From Klebsiella sp. BIGb0407 (GTDB lineage Bacteria > Pseudomonadota > Gammaproteobacteria > Enterobacterales > Enterobacteriaceae), in the NCBI RefSeq assembly GCF_024807845.1, contig NZ_JANUEQ010000014.1, positions 1 through 47,446 of the forward strand: a stretch of 47,446 nucleotides of DNA, read 5' to 3'. Below are positions 1 through 9,032 of the stretch, piece after piece. The notes below the pieces were generated by a model. The model saw nothing but the letters and a program-made list of their open reading frames with translations, was not told the DNA's origin and ran no database searches. Made by a program: the position numbers and the translations under genes. Every line of letters begins with the position of its first letter. The stretch's first letter is position 1.

Positions 1-101
1 GGAAGGCGGCAAGAGAACGAATCCCGATGAGCTTACACAAGTAAGTGATTCGGGTGAGTGAGCGCAGCCAACGCACCTGTAGCTTGAAGTATGACAAGTT
101 A
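1..101. repeat. ERIC element, partial copy (cut by window edge)
   Basis: Bases 1-95 repeat bases 127-221 almost exactly, so this is a tandem neighbour of the complete copy that follows. The central block contains the conserved ERIC core, GAATCCCGATGAGCTTACA followed by AAGTAAGTGATTCGGGTGAG, which matches the sequence family targeted by standard ERIC primers. The right end reads GACAAGTTATA instead of the usual GACGGGTATA, so it has degenerated where it meets the next copy. The left end lies outside the window. Confidence 0.9.
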
Positions 102-228
102 TATACCCAAAATAATTCAAGTTACAGGAAGGCGGCAAGAGAACGAATCCCGATGAGCTTACACAAGTAAGTGATTCGGGTGAGTGAGCGCAGCCAACGC
201 ACCTGTAGCTTGAAGTATGACGGGTATA
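102..228. repeat. ERIC element, complete 127-bp copy
   Basis: It begins TATACCC and ends GGGTATA, is an imperfect palindrome throughout, and is exactly 127 bp, the canonical ERIC length. It lies immediately after the lptM stop codon (229-231, minus strand). In the conserved gene order this is the lptM-dapF intergenic space, with dapF expected beyond the left edge, so the repeat should be transcribed and fold as RNA. ERIC units placed after stop codons can affect transcript stability; that role here is inference. Confidence 0.93.
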
Positions 229-435
229 TTAGTAAACAACCTGCGTTGGGCCATCCCCCGTCCCACGATCGTTACGTGAAGGCGCCGATTGAACTGCATC
301 CTCTTTTGTTACGCTCTTAGTCGTTGGTGTTTGTTCTTTATCCGCGGGTGGAAAATACAGAGGCCCTTTCAGGCCACAACCCGTAAGGCCAGCCAGCGTC
401 GTTACGACAACCAGCGTGCAGAAAATCTTCTTCAT
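229..435 (-). CDS. lptM: LPS assembly lipoprotein LptM (YifL)
   Basis: A 68-residue small lipoprotein. Residues 1-19 form a signal peptide and LTGC (17-20) is the lipobox, so Cys20 should be lipidated after signal peptidase II cleavage. It is followed by GLKGPLYFPP, the conserved start of mature LptM/YifL. In E. coli LptM associates with the outer-membrane LPS translocon LptDE and helps it mature. The rest is a polar, Thr/Ser/Asp-rich tail without recognisable structure. The position next to cyaY/cyaA matches E. coli, where dapF follows on the same strand; here the downstream side is filled by two ERIC units. Confidence 0.9.
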   Translation of the reverse strand: MKKIFCTLVVVTTLAGLTGCGLKGPLYFPPADKEQTPTTKSVTKEDAVQSAPSRNDRGTGDGPTQVVY

Positions 436-606
436 TATAGTGTTGCCTGTGATTCAAGGATCTTGTGTCTATCATCGCAGGTGAAGTCTGAAAAGCAATA
501 CTCTTCGTTGTCCGTTACTGCCAAAAAATCGCCCCTTTTATCTGAATAATGAAAATTATCTCTCTTAAAATAAGCGGGAATTAGCGGATACTGTACGCTC
601 TGAGGG

Positions 607-664
607 CAAAATAATTCGTCCTCACAGCAGTAACAATCAAGCAACAAGAAGTATGACGAGTATA
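607..664. repeat. Internally deleted ERIC remnant
   Basis: The left part (CAAAATAATTC) matches the left end of the ERIC at 102-228, and the right part (GAAGTATGACGAGTATA) matches its right end (GAAGTATGACGGGTATA). The central palindrome of about 70 bp is missing. It lies upstream of both lptM (minus) and cyaY (plus), in their shared promoter interval. The call rests on by-eye similarity of both ends. Confidence 0.6.
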
Positions 665-695
665 TACTGCCTTAAAAACTAAACAGGAAGCAGAT

Positions 696-1016
696 ATGAA
701 CGACAGTGAATTTCATCAACTGGCTGATGGTCTTTGGCTGACCATAGAAGAACGCCTTGATAACTGGGACGGCGATAGTGATATTGACTGTGAAATAAAC
801 GGCGGTGTATTGACGCTCAGTTTTGAAAATGGCAGCAAAATCATCATTAATCGCCAGGAGCCCTTCCATCAGGTATGGCTGGCGACGAAAACCGGCGGCT
901 ATCATTTTGATTTGAAAGACGGGACATGGATTTGCGATCGTAGCGGCGCAGAGTTCTGGCAGCTGCTGGAACAAGCCAGCTCAGAACAAGCGGGTGAGGC
1001 CGTCAGCTTTCGCTAA
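696..1016 (+). CDS. cyaY: Iron-sulfur cluster assembly protein CyaY (frataxin)
   Basis: A 106-residue bacterial frataxin of typical length. The acidic N-terminal helix ([16 protein letters not shown]) and the sheet motif [16 protein letters not shown] are characteristic. CyaY is a cytosolic iron-binding protein that modulates the IscS-IscU desulfurase/scaffold complex. The start has an AGGAAG ribosome-binding site about 8 bases upstream. It is convergent with cyaA, and the two stop codons are directly adjacent (1014-1016 and 1017-1019) with no terminator between them. The gene order matches E. coli. Confidence 0.95.
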   Translation: MNDSEFHQLADGLWLTIEERLDNWDGDSDIDCEINGGVLTLSFENGSKIIINRQEPFHQVWLATKTGGYHFDLKDGTWICDRSGAEFWQLLEQASSEQAGEAVSFR

Positions 1017-3578
1017 TTACGACTCATACTGCTGTTGAAGCTGAGGCTGCGCTGTATTGCCATTTTGAGCATTCAGCGCAGCAGATGTGAAAGTGATGGC
1101 CTGCGGACGAAAGGGAACTACCTGAACACGCCCGTCAACTTTCACAATCTGATAGAACTGCGGTAAATTGAAGTTGATAAAACTCGAACCGTAGGTAAAA
1201 CGATCGTGGGAAGAAGAGTAGAAGCGGCTCACATCGCGAATGAGTTCCTCTTTGCTCCCCTCACAATGGTGATAAACCTCAGCCCGGTTACTTTCATCAA
1301 GGATGTAGATATTAAAGCCCTGTTCTTCGTGGGTATCTTCAAAGAAAAACTGAATAATCCCCTCACTGGCGTAACCATCAACCACTGGCGGCAATGTCAC
1401 CTGGTTAGTTTCTACTTGCACCGATAAACCATGCAGTTTGTTATGCGAAATAGCGCCATAAAAATCAACCGCATTCTCGAGTTTCTGTACTGATACGTTC
1501 ACACGCTCAAAGAACAGTCCCCAAGTCTGCCCGGCGACACGCAGAGCTTTAAAACGGCCCGGTTCCAGCCTGGTGCTGGAAAGACGGAATTCGATACACT
1601 CTGAGACCAGTTGCTGAACCCGGGTACGAATCAGTCCGCGCAAATGCTGGCTGTAGCAGAACACCTCAACGCTGTCTGGCGGAGAAGCATCCTGATGCAT
1701 TTTTCCAAGAATAGTCTTGAGGGCTTCGATCATCGCCTGCTCACCGTTAAAATGCAGGGTTCTGACTTCATTCCATGAATTACGGTACAGCAAATCAATA
1801 CTGCCAATCAGGCACTGTTGTTCTTCGCCAAAACTGAAAACGTCCAGCTTACGGAAATCGATATGTACTACCTGATCGCGGAATGCTGCCGTCGGGTCAT
1901 ATTCCAGGTTAACAATGATAGCCAGATGGCGAATTTCACATGGGCTGTAGAGTGCTTTTGGCGTCGGAGCGGGTAGTCTTAGCGGGAAGCTATTGGATAC
2001 GTCAGAAACCATTTCTTGTAGCTTCGGTAAGTCTGCGACTTTATTTCCCTTAATAAACAACTGGGTGCGTGAAGTCAGCAGGCCATTAAAATAGGCCCAG
2101 GCAATCAGTTTATTAAGATAACGGTTATATTCCAGCGGCTGATGGCTCACGATGGAGTCCATATTCGGCGCCCGGTTGTAAAGATACCAGCCGGAGCGGT
2201 TGGTGCGGCCAGGTGGAACATAGATAAACGTCAGATTCGGTTCACTCAAGTCAGGTGAAATTTGTGGATTCACCAGAGTGACTTTACCCGGTAGTGCTTC
2301 AAAGGCAGCATAGAGTTTACGCGTCAGAACCCCGATATCCTGCGGACTGGCAGAGACACTCAGATTATTACGACGCGCAAAACGAATCAGATTGCGGTAA
2401 CTTTGCATCATCGCATCAAGCAGTTCATTGTGTGCTTCACGTACTTGATCGATTTTCCAGTTAGCCCGGTTGTCCAGCATCACCAGACGCTCGTTATCCC
2501 AGCCCCAGCCTTTTACCAGCTGGCCGAGAATTTCACGACGCCAGCCGACACAAGCCCGCTCACGCGATAATTTCTCGCATACTTTCAGATAAAAACAGCG
2601 ACGAACTAAGTCAAGACGCGTCATATCGTTAAGCTGGATAAGATATTCCGTGACCCGATCCAGCATCATGCAATAAGGATCGAGACCAAAAGAGACGATT
2701 TCGCCATCATGCAGGCGCTGCTTAATGTCTTTGGCTAACAGCCTGGTATTCGGATATTCCCAGGAATAGGCTTCCAGCAGCAGAGTTTTCATCACTGCTT
2801 TATAAGGGGAATCGATACTTTTGTAGAGCTGCCACAAACTCGCACCAAAGTACTCCTCGGCCGACAGCGAGCTAAGGCCGCCTAAGTCCAGCCATTCGTT
2901 TGGCGTCAGTACACCCTGCGCATAGAGCGTCATGACATACTCGTCGTAATGCTCTTCTTCATTGCAAGGCACCATATTCCAAAGAATACGTTTCCCTGCC
3001 ATGCGTACTGCGGTGCGGTAGAACTCATCCAGCAGCAAAATATGCTGGGTCGAACCACAGTCTTCGCCACCCAGACTACCGCTGGCATTATGACGAAAAC
3101 GGTTTTCATCAATCAGGAAGAAACTGACCTCAACCCCAAGCGATGCAGCCCAGGTCTCGAGTAATCGGCATTTTCTTTGTAGCAACTGGCGCTCTTCATT
3201 GTCCAGCCATGACTGGTGACAGACCCAGATATCGAGATCTGAAGAACAGCTCTGACCGACAGAAGAAGTACTGCCCATGGAGTACAGCCCGGTCAGTGGC
3301 AGTTCGCCTGATGGCGTATCCGGCAGCTGAAGACCGTACTGTAGTTCAAGGCCGCTGAGGTAGTGGCGCTGGGTTTCATCAGGCGTGTACAGGCAAACGC
3401 CGCGGGGAACATTACCTTCGAGGTAACCCGGCATCAGTGGGTGGTTATAATGTAACAATATTGGCAGTAAACTGTATACCTGCTGGAAAGCAGGGCCCAT
3501 AGCAGCAAGAGCACGATCTACGCGCAATTGGTTTATGGCATCCAGTCTCTGCTTTAGAGTTTCAATATAGAGGTACAA
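1017..3578 (-). CDS. cyaA: Class I adenylate cyclase CyaA
   Basis: 853 residues, against about 848 in E. coli. It makes cAMP from ATP and so sets CRP activity. The N-terminal catalytic domain carries the nucleotidyltransferase signature [15 protein letters not shown] at residues 102-116. The C-terminal half is the regulatory region that responds to the PTS. The start codon is TTG (3578-3576), as in E. coli, where the weak start limits synthesis; the protein begins [20 protein letters not shown] as in the family. A CRP-type site lies about 90 bases upstream, and the divergent hemC operon shares the intergenic region. The C-terminal tail is divergent and Gln-rich. Confidence 0.97.
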   Translation of the reverse strand: MYLYIETLKQRLDAINQLRVDRALAAMGPAFQQVYSLLPILLHYNHPLMPGYLEGNVPRGVCLYTPDETQRHYLSGLELQYGLQLPDTPSGELPLTGLYSMGSTSSVGQSCSSDLDIWVCHQSWLDNEERQLLQRKCRLLETWAASLGVEVSFFLIDENRFRHNASGSLGGEDCGSTQHILLLDEFYRTAVRMAGKRILWNMVPCNEEEHYDEYVMTLYAQGVLTPNEWLDLGGLSSLSAEEYFGASLWQLYKSIDSPYKAVMKTLLLEAYSWEYPNTRLLAKDIKQRLHDGEIVSFGLDPYCMMLDRVTEYLIQLNDMTRLDLVRRCFYLKVCEKLSRERACVGWRREILGQLVKGWGWDNERLVMLDNRANWKIDQVREAHNELLDAMMQSYRNLIRFARRNNLSVSASPQDIGVLTRKLYAAFEALPGKVTLVNPQISPDLSEPNLTFIYVPPGRTNRSGWYLYNRAPNMDSIVSHQPLEYNRYLNKLIAWAYFNGLLTSRTQLFIKGNKVADLPKLQEMVSDVSNSFPLRLPAPTPKALYSPCEIRHLAIIVNLEYDPTAAFRDQVVHIDFRKLDVFSFGEEQQCLIGSIDLLYRNSWNEVRTLHFNGEQAMIEALKTILGKMHQDASPPDSVEVFCYSQHLRGLIRTRVQQLVSECIEFRLSSTRLEPGRFKALRVAGQTWGLFFERVNVSVQKLENAVDFYGAISHNKLHGLSVQVETNQVTLPPVVDGYASEGIIQFFFEDTHEEQGFNIYILDESNRAEVYHHCEGSKEELIRDVSRFYSSSHDRFTYGSSFINFNLPQFYQIVKVDGRVQVVPFRPQAITFTSAALNAQNGNTAQPQLQQQYES

Positions 3579-3669
3579 GACGCATCGCCTGATAGTTTCA
3601 GTATCACGAAAAAATCCGATTTCCGGTAATTTTTTTCTGGGCTATAAGTTGCCTGAAAAAAATTGCTGG

Positions 3670-3691
3670 AAACGTGATCAATTTAACACCT
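3670..3691 (-). promoter_or_regulatory. CRP-cAMP binding site upstream of cyaA
   Basis: The core CGTGATCAATTTAACA (3673-3688) fits the CRP consensus TGTGA-N6-TCACA with two mismatches. Read on the cyaA strand it is GGTGTTAAATTGATCACG, which from memory matches the E. coli cyaA promoter site where CRP represses its own cyclase. The position between cyaA and hemC also agrees. Confidence 0.75.
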
Positions 3692-3864
3692 TGCCCGTTG
3701 ACCGTAAAGCCAGATGCGCGATTAGTGGGGTTATATTCCCATACATCCGCTTTTGTTTTCCTGATTCCAGGTATAAACCTTCCCTGGTTACCAAACCACC
3801 AACACTGACAGCCTTCCGTTAACAGTGGTAGGATGGTCAGTAGATGATAAATACGGTAACAAGC

Positions 3865-4806
3865 ATGCTAGACAATATACTAAGAATCGCGACTCGCCAA
3901 AGCCCTCTTGCACTCTGGCAAGCACATTTTGTTAAGAAACAGCTGGAATTCTTTCATCCACAGCTCACTGTGGAGTTAGTCCCGATGGTCACTCGCGGTG
4001 ATATTCTGCTGGATACCCCACTGGCTAAAGTCGGTGGAAAAGGCTTATTCGTCAAAGAGCTGGAACTTGCACTCCTTGATGGTCGTGCCGATATCGCAGT
4101 GCATTCCCTGAAAGATGTTCCGGTTGCTTTTCCTGAAGGTCTGGGCCTGGTCACTATTTGTGAACGTGATGATCCCAGAGATGCTTTTGTCTCTAATAAT
4201 TATGAAAATCTGGAGGCGCTGCCCGTTGGGAGTATTGTCGGCACCTCCAGTTTACGTCGGCAATGTCAGCTCGCTGAGCTGCGTCCGGACCTGATTATCC
4301 GTTCACTTCGGGGTAATTTAGGTACGCGGCTGGGTAAACTGGATAACGGTGAATATGATGCCATTATTCTTGCCGTTGCAGGACTGAATCGCCTTGAGAT
4401 GCAGGCACGCATTCGTTATGCGCTACCGCCAGAGGTATCATTGCCTGCTGTCGGCCAGGGTGCAGTGGGTATCGAATGTCGACTGGATGATGCTCATACT
4501 CAAGCCTTACTTGCGCCACTGAACCACCATGAAACCGCTATTCGGGTTAGCGCTGAACGTGCGATGAATATTCGCCTTGAAGGAGGATGTCAGGTTCCGA
4601 TTGGCAGCTATGCTGAATTCAATGGCGATGAGCTTTGGTTACGGGCGTTGGTCGGTGCACCTGACGGTCAAGTGATGATCCGCGGCGAACGACGCGGCAA
4701 ATCCGAAGATGCAATAGCCATGGGAATCTCTCTGGCGGAAGAGTTACTGGCGAACGGAGCCAGAGATATCCTCGCCGAAGTATATAATGGAGAAGCACCT
4801 GCGTGA
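3865..4806 (+). CDS. hemC: Hydroxymethylbilane synthase (porphobilinogen deaminase)
   Basis: Polymerises four porphobilinogen units to hydroxymethylbilane in haem and sirohaem synthesis. From this ATG ([20 protein letters not shown]) the protein is 313 residues, the E. coli length. An in-frame ATG at 3844 would add seven residues and has its own AGGATGG ribosome-binding site, so the upstream start remains possible. Visible motifs are VTRGD, HSLKDVP (catalytic Asp region), [11 protein letters not shown] and [10 protein letters not shown], whose Cys (about 242) carries the dipyrromethane cofactor. It is the first gene of hemCDXY and overlaps hemD by 4 bases. Confidence 0.96.
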   Translation: MLDNILRIATRQSPLALWQAHFVKKQLEFFHPQLTVELVPMVTRGDILLDTPLAKVGGKGLFVKELELALLDGRADIAVHSLKDVPVAFPEGLGLVTICERDDPRDAFVSNNYENLEALPVGSIVGTSSLRRQCQLAELRPDLIIRSLRGNLGTRLGKLDNGEYDAIILAVAGLNRLEMQARIRYALPPEVSLPAVGQGAVGIECRLDDAHTQALLAPLNHHETAIRVSAERAMNIRLEGGCQVPIGSYAEFNGDELWLRALVGAPDGQVMIRGERRGKSEDAIAMGISLAEELLANGARDILAEVYNGEAPA

Positions 4807-5549
4807 CCATTCTTGTCACTCGCCCTTCCCCTGCTGGAGAAGAGTTAGTCGGCCGTCTGCTTACACTTGGGAAAATGGCGTATAGTTTTCCCTTAATAGA
4901 GTTTTCACCAGGCCGACAATTAGCGCAGTTGCCCAGTCAGTTAGCGGCATTACCGGCAGAGTCTCTGGTTTTTGTCCTGTCGCAAAACGTTATACATTTT
5001 GCCGGTCCACTGTTACGTCAGAGCGGTATTGACTGGCCAAAGGAACATACCTGGTTTGCTATCGGACGCACAACAGCACTGACTTTACATGCTGCCAGTC
5101 ATTTAACGATTCACTACCCTCAAGACAGGGAAACCAGTGAGGTCTTGCTACAATTACCAGAGTTACAGCATATTCAGGGTAAACAAGCACTGATTTTGCG
5201 TGGTAATGGTGGTCGAGAGTTATTAGGCGAAACACTGCAAGAACGCGGTGCAAAAGTCACTTTTTGTGAATGTTATCAACGTAATGAAGTAAATTACAAT
5301 TCACTGGAAGAGGCCTGGCGGTGGTATGAACGCCAGATATCAATCATTGTTGTCACCAGCGGAGAGATGCTGCAACAACTCTATACACTGATCCCAGTCT
5401 GGTATCGTGAAAACTGGCTACTTCAATGCCAGCTACTGGTGGTAAGTGAGCGACTGGCAAGCCTTGCCAGACATCTGGGCTGGCATAATATTCTGGTCGC
5501 TGATAATGCGGATAATGACGCGCTATTGCGTGCGTTACAATTAACCTAA
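4803..5549 (+). CDS. hemD: Uroporphyrinogen-III synthase
   Basis: 248 residues. Cyclises hydroxymethylbilane with inversion of ring D, the step after HemC. It starts with GTG at 4803, overlapping the hemC stop, so translation is probably coupled. The N-terminal [19 protein letters not shown] and the central [17 protein letters not shown] and [10 protein letters not shown] segments fit the two-lobed HemD fold. HemD is poorly conserved in general and this copy is no exception. Identification rests on these motifs and the operon position between hemC and hemX. Confidence 0.94.
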   Translation: MTILVTRPSPAGEELVGRLLTLGKMAYSFPLIEFSPGRQLAQLPSQLAALPAESLVFVLSQNVIHFAGPLLRQSGIDWPKEHTWFAIGRTTALTLHAASHLTIHYPQDRETSEVLLQLPELQHIQGKQALILRGNGGRELLGETLQERGAKVTFCECYQRNEVNYNSLEEAWRWYERQISIIVVTSGEMLQQLYTLIPVWYRENWLLQCQLLVVSERLASLARHLGWHNILVADNADNDALLRALQLT

Positions 5550-5566
5550 AAATACGGGACGCCACA

Positions 5567-6826
5567 ATGACGGAACAACAGAACAACTCCGACACTGCTG
5601 CCGAAGAAATCAAGTCAGCGGTAGAGACCACACCATCGTCTGAATCCTTGGTTAAGAACAACCGGGCAGCCAGGGTTGGAATTGCTCTCGGGGCTATCGC
5701 TATTGCCATTGCCTTAGCAGTGGCTGGCGGGGTTTATCACTACAGCGGCTCTCAGTTTTCTTCACAAACTGCAGCTAATACAGCGCTGGCTAATCAACTA
5801 CAGGCCCTGCAACAACAGCAAACTGCACAGCAGCATGAATTTAGTGCACAGTTAGCGCAACAAACCACGGCCTTGCAGGACTCATTGAAGCAACAAGCCA
5901 TTCTGACTCAGCAACTCGAGACGGTTCAGGAGAAAGTCGCCAGTTTTTCGGGTAGCGATGCCAAAGCCTGGCTGCTTGCTCAAGCCGATTTTCTGGTAAA
6001 ACTTGCGGGGCGTAAGCTCTGGAGCGATCAGGATGTCACTACTGCGGCTGCATTACTGAAAACCGCAGATGCCAGCCTGAGCGATATGAACGATCCGAGT
6101 ATCATCCCGGTTCGCCGCGCGCTGACTGATGATATTACTCGGCTTGCAAAAATCTCTCAGGTCGATTACGACGGAATTATTCTCAAGCTGAATCAGCTGT
6201 CTAATAATATCGATAACCTGCGACTGTCGGATAACTATAGTGATGGTTCTCCGATGGATTCAGACGGTACTGAACTCTCTGGCACTCTGACAGAGTGGCG
6301 TCAGAATCTGGCTAAGAGCTGGAACAGCTTTATGGACAGCTTTATCACCATCCGTCGTCGTGATGAAACGGCGATTCCGCTGCTGGCACCTAATCAGGAT
6401 ATCTATTTGCGGGAAAATATCCGCTCTCAGCTTCTGGTTGCTGCCCAGGCGGTGCCTCGTCACCAACAAGAGATCTATAAGCAGGCGCTGGAAACGGTTT
6501 CAACCTGGGTTCGTGCTTATTACGATACCGATGATGCTTCTACCAAGACATTCCTGGATGAGCTGGATACGTTAATCGACCAGAATATCAATATGGATGT
6601 TCCTGAAGCGCTGCAAAGCCAGGCATTGTTAGAAAAGCTGGTTCAAACCCGGGTACGTAGCTTATTTGCGCAATCCACCACAACAACAGATGACATGCCT
6701 CAGTCTGATGTCGCAGCGACAGTATCAGAGCCTGATGTTAAACCAGCCGCAGAGTCTGAGGCTAAACCTGAAACAGCAGCAGAGGCGAAACCAGAATCTG
6801 CGCCAGCAACAAGTAAGGGAGAATAA
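5567..6826 (+). CDS. hemX: HemX, membrane-anchored protein of the haem operon
   Basis: 419 residues. A short cytosolic segment precedes one membrane helix (about 36-57, rich in Ala/Ile), then a Gln-rich coiled coil (about 75-130) and a folded periplasmic or membrane-associated domain. The C-terminal tail is a low-complexity Ala/Glu/Lys/Pro repeat (from about 380). It is often annotated as uroporphyrinogen-III C-methyltransferase, but I see no SAM-methylase motif. The biochemical role is unsettled. It lies 17 bases after hemD and 2 bases before hemY. Confidence 0.92.
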   Translation: MTEQQNNSDTAAEEIKSAVETTPSSESLVKNNRAARVGIALGAIAIAIALAVAGGVYHYSGSQFSSQTAANTALANQLQALQQQQTAQQHEFSAQLAQQTTALQDSLKQQAILTQQLETVQEKVASFSGSDAKAWLLAQADFLVKLAGRKLWSDQDVTTAAALLKTADASLSDMNDPSIIPVRRALTDDITRLAKISQVDYDGIILKLNQLSNNIDNLRLSDNYSDGSPMDSDGTELSGTLTEWRQNLAKSWNSFMDSFITIRRRDETAIPLLAPNQDIYLRENIRSQLLVAAQAVPRHQQEIYKQALETVSTWVRAYYDTDDASTKTFLDELDTLIDQNINMDVPEALQSQALLEKLVQTRVRSLFAQSTTTTDDMPQSDVAATVSEPDVKPAAESEAKPETAAEAKPESAPATSKGE

Positions 6827-6828
6827 TA

Positions 6829-8028
6829 ATGATTAAAGTCTTGTTATTGTTCCTGGTACTGATTGCCGGTGTTGTTCTTGGCCCTATGCTTGCTGGTCAT
6901 CAAGGCTATGTTCTGATCCGGACAGATAACTATGATATCAACACCAGTGTTACCGGACTGGTAATTATCTATATTCTGTCGGTTATCGTGCTATTTGTGA
7001 TTGCGTCGATACTACGACGTATCTTCCGTACCGGGGCGCATACCCGCGGTTGGTTTCTGGGACGTAAGCGTCGCCGGGCCAGTCAGCAGACCAAAGCAGC
7101 ACTGCTTAAACTGGCCGAAGGCGATCACGGTCAGGTTGAAAAATTGATGAGCCGTCATGCTGATCACGCTGAACAACCGATGGTCAATTACCTGATAGCA
7201 GCCGAAGCCGCACAACAGCGCGGTGATGAAATACGCGCTAATCAGCATCTGGAACGTGCCGCAGAGCTCGCGGAAAGCGACGATCAGCTACCCGTTGAAA
7301 TCACTCGCGTTCGTTTGCAGCTGGCACGTAACGAAAATCATGCTGCGCGTCATGGTATCGACAAACTGCTTGAAATCGCACCACGCCATCCTGAAGTATT
7401 GCGTCTGGCAGAACAGGCCTACCTGCGCACCAGTGCCTGGAGCTCTTTGCTGGAAATTCTGCCAGCGATGGAGAAAACCAGAATCGCAGATGAAGCCCAT
7501 ATCACTGCACTCCAGCAGCAGGCCTGGATTGGATTGATGGGCCAGGCGATGGCAGACCAGGGTAACGATGGTTTGAAAGCCTGGTGGCGTAGCCAGAGCC
7601 GTAAAACTCGCCAGCAAAGGGTACTGCAAGTGGCCATGGCTGAACATCTGATTGAATGTGATGATAATGATGCTGCGCAGGATATCGTTCTGGAAGGGCT
7701 TAAGCGCCAGTATGACGATAGTCTGGTGATGCTGATGCCACGCCTTAAATCAGGCGAGCCAGAAAAACTGGAGAAAACATTACGCCAGTTGCTGAAAGCA
7801 AACGGCAATAAAGCGCTTATTCATAGTACCCTGGGTCAGTTACTGATGCAGCGCGGTGAATGGCAGCAGGCAGCTGATGCATTCCGTGAGGCTCTGAAGC
7901 TACGTCCTGACGCCTTTGATTATGCCTGGCTTGCTGACTCGCTGGACAGATTACATCAGCCTGAAGAAGCAGCGCTGATGCGCCGTGAAGGATTATTGCT
8001 TACGCTAAAAAATAATCCCGGAGCCTGA
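6829..8028 (+). CDS. hemY: HemY, TPR protein of the haem operon
   Basis: 399 residues with two N-terminal membrane helices (about 1-21 and 42-62) followed by a basic linker and a helical TPR-like domain (clearest at about 320-390, with GQLLMQRGEWQQAADAFREA). In E. coli HemY is an inner-membrane protein linked to late porphyrin synthesis. It is unrelated to the Bacillus protoporphyrinogen oxidase that shares the name. It is last in hemCDXY and a strong terminator follows directly. Confidence 0.94.
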   Translation: MIKVLLLFLVLIAGVVLGPMLAGHQGYVLIRTDNYDINTSVTGLVIIYILSVIVLFVIASILRRIFRTGAHTRGWFLGRKRRRASQQTKAALLKLAEGDHGQVEKLMSRHADHAEQPMVNYLIAAEAAQQRGDEIRANQHLERAAELAESDDQLPVEITRVRLQLARNENHAARHGIDKLLEIAPRHPEVLRLAEQAYLRTSAWSSLLEILPAMEKTRIADEAHITALQQQAWIGLMGQAMADQGNDGLKAWWRSQSRKTRQQRVLQVAMAEHLIECDDNDAAQDIVLEGLKRQYDDSLVMLMPRLKSGEPEKLEKTLRQLLKANGNKALIHSTLGQLLMQRGEWQQAADAFREALKLRPDAFDYAWLADSLDRLHQPEEAALMRREGLLLTLKNNPGA

Positions 8029-8042
8029 TTCAGGTACTCTCT

Positions 8043-8069
8043 AAAAGGCGACAATTTGTCGCCTTTTTT
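8043..8069 (+). terminator. Rho-independent terminator of hemCDXY
   Basis: Stem AAAGGCGAC (8044-8052), 5-base loop, GTCGCCTTT (8058-8066), then a T run to 8069. It lies 15 bases after the hemY stop. Confidence 0.9.
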
Positions 8070-8228
8070 CTACCTGCTCACTGGATTTAACGGCTTCAGT
8101 ATTAAAGCCTGTCGCAACACCACTCTTTTTTTGGCAATACGTTTCTGACTTTCGGGGTTCTGTTTTGCCAGTAATTCTTGATAAGTAGACACTCCCTCAC
8201 AACCCTGACCACAATTCTTTTCCGACAT
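8070..8228 (-). pseudogene. Short ORF resembling the N-terminus of an XRE/HigA-type antitoxin
   Basis: A 52-codon frame from ATG 8228 to TAG 8070. The segment TYQELLAKQNPESQKRIAKK resembles the leading helices of many HTH antitoxins (pattern ELL-x3-SPE-x2-xRI). No helix-turn-helix follows: the frame ends after about 50 residues and runs into the hemY terminator. There is no good ribosome-binding site and no toxin partner. I read it as a decayed fragment; a chance frame is possible. Confidence 0.3.
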
Positions 8229-8276
8229 CTGTTGGTTCTATTTTCTATAGTCGAAAGACTGGAATTTGCTCGGCAC

Positions 8277-8307
8277 AAAAAAAAACACCTGCCCAAAAGG
8301 GCAGGTG
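8277..8307 (-). terminator. Terminator of glmZ
   Basis: Read on the minus strand: stem CACCTGCCC, TTTT loop, GGGCAGGTG, then nine Ts (complement of 8277-8285). It forms the 3' end of GlmZ. Confidence 0.93.
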
Positions 8308-8486
8308 CTAAAACAGGTCGATTTGACAACTGATTGATGCTTCACTCAACGTTGTGCCCATGGTGTTGGATGAGACCCTTGGGAGGCGACATCTACGGGT
8401 GGACAATAAGCATCATAATTTTGGCTCTGCATCATTCCTGGATTTATGAGGCCGAAGCGAACATAAGGAGTGGAATGAGCATCTAC
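8278..8486 (-). ncRNA. glmZ: GlmZ small RNA
   Basis: On the minus strand the sequence begins GTAGATGCTCATTCCA, the known 5' end of E. coli GlmZ. It continues with recognisable GlmZ blocks (CTTATGTTCGC, CCTCATAAA, GGAATGA-GCAGAGCC, GTAGATGTCGC, ACACCATGG, ACAACGTTGAGTGAAGCA, TTGTCA, ACCTGTTTTA) and ends in a GC hairpin with a T run. The length, about 209 nt, matches E. coli (about 207). GlmZ pairs with glmS mRNA with Hfq and activates synthesis of glucosamine-6-phosphate synthase; RapZ delivers it to RNase E when GlcN6P is plentiful. In E. coli it also lies beside hemY, next to aslA, which is missing here. Confidence 0.95.
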
Positions 8487-8497
8487 ACCCATATTAT

Positions 8498-8513
8498 TGC
8501 ACAATACGTGCCA
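8498..8513 (-). promoter_or_regulatory. Sigma-54 promoter of glmZ
   Basis: The minus strand reads TGGCACGTATTGTGCA. The invariant GG (-24) and GC (-12) are separated by exactly 10 bases, as sigma-54 holoenzyme requires. The GC lies 13 bases upstream of the GlmZ 5' end at 8486. One mismatch to the TTGCA half is present (GTGCA). Sigma-54 control of glmZ is established in enterobacteria. Confidence 0.88.
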
Positions 8514-8553
8514 GGATTTCATCTTGCTGGTTATTCATCGATAACTAAGTATT

Positions 8554-8566
8554 GATCAATACGTTA
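8554..8566. promoter_or_regulatory. Probable IHF site between the glmZ promoter and GlrR sites
   Basis: GATCAATACGTTA matches the IHF consensus WATCAA-N4-TTR at all but the first base. It lies between the sigma-54 promoter and the upstream operators, where DNA bending would bring the bound activator to the polymerase. IHF involvement at glmZ/glmY is known in E. coli; this particular site is inferred. Confidence 0.5.
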
Positions 8567-8619
8567 AATGAGATCTGAGCCTCAAATTTTTCCCTCTCAC
8601 CTTCTGAACAACCAACGCC

Positions 8620-8734
8620 TGTCTCCTTATAGAGACACCAATTCGACAAAAACATAAAATAATATAATTATCATATAGTTATAAGTCTCCATCTGGCGAC
8701 AAGCTACCCTGTCGTTTGTCTCATTCTGGCAACA
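8620..8734 (-). promoter_or_regulatory. Three GlrR-type operator sites upstream of glmZ
   Basis: The GlrR (QseF) consensus TGTC-N10-GACA occurs perfectly at 8620-8637. Single-mismatch versions are at 8684-8701 (AGTC-N10-GACA) and 8717-8734 (TGTC-N10-AACA). Three upstream sites of this form are the known arrangement for the GlrK/GlrR two-component system at glmY and glmZ. Together with the sigma-54 promoter and IHF-like site they form a complete enhancer-type control region of about 250 bp that accounts for most of 8490-8740. Confidence 0.75.
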
Positions 8735-8855
8735 GGGACGACAACAAATAGGGGTAACTCTTTCTATATCAGCGGGATAAGTCAGACCGACTATAAAATA
8801 GTCGTAAAATACAGGCAGAGTATTGATAAGAGGATTTTTCAGAAAGATAAAATGC

Positions 8856-8880
8856 AAAAACCCCGCCGAAGCGGGGTTTT
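8856..8880 (-). terminator. Terminator of the tRNA operon
   Basis: Stem AAAACCCCGC (8857-8866), loop CGAA, GCGGGGTTTT (8871-8880). It is symmetric, so it can also act on plus-strand transcription, but it follows the last tRNA of the minus-strand operon by 7 bases. Confidence 0.9.
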
Positions 8881-8887
8881 CTAAATG

Positions 8888-8964
8888 TGGTCGGCGAGAG
8901 AGGATTCGAACCTCCGACCCACTGGTCCCAAACCAGTTGCGCTACCAAGCTGCGCTACTCGCCG
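8888..8964 (-). tRNA. proM: tRNA-Pro (anticodon TGG), copy 1
   Basis: 77 nt from CGGCGAGTAGCGCAGC to an encoded CCA. The anticodon loop TTTGGGA gives TGG. The T loop is GGTTCGAATCC. Its sequence is identical to the copy at 9033-9109. It is last in the argX-hisR-leuT-proM type operon. Confidence 0.97.
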
Positions 8965-9032
8965 ATGTACTGCTTTACTGCAAATGCTTTACTTCAAAAG
9001 CGAAGTCTCGCCTGAGCGAGAATTTCTGAATG

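Noticed and set aside
435-647. 70-codon minus-strand frame directly upstream of lptM
   Set aside because: Its end overlaps the lptM start, it covers the promoter region and the mini-ERIC, and has unusual composition with no recognisable motif.
5567-6826. HemX as uroporphyrinogen-III C-methyltransferase
   Set aside because: No SAM-binding methylase motif is visible. The common annotation comes from operon context.
8102-8329. 75-codon minus-strand frame before the tRNA region
   Set aside because: It runs through the glmZ terminator and is in a different frame from the antitoxin-like segment; it contains no domain signature.
8334-8857. Open frames across the glmZ gene and its upstream DNA
   Set aside because: They are explained by the RNA gene, its promoter and operators, and have no ribosome-binding sites or protein similarity.
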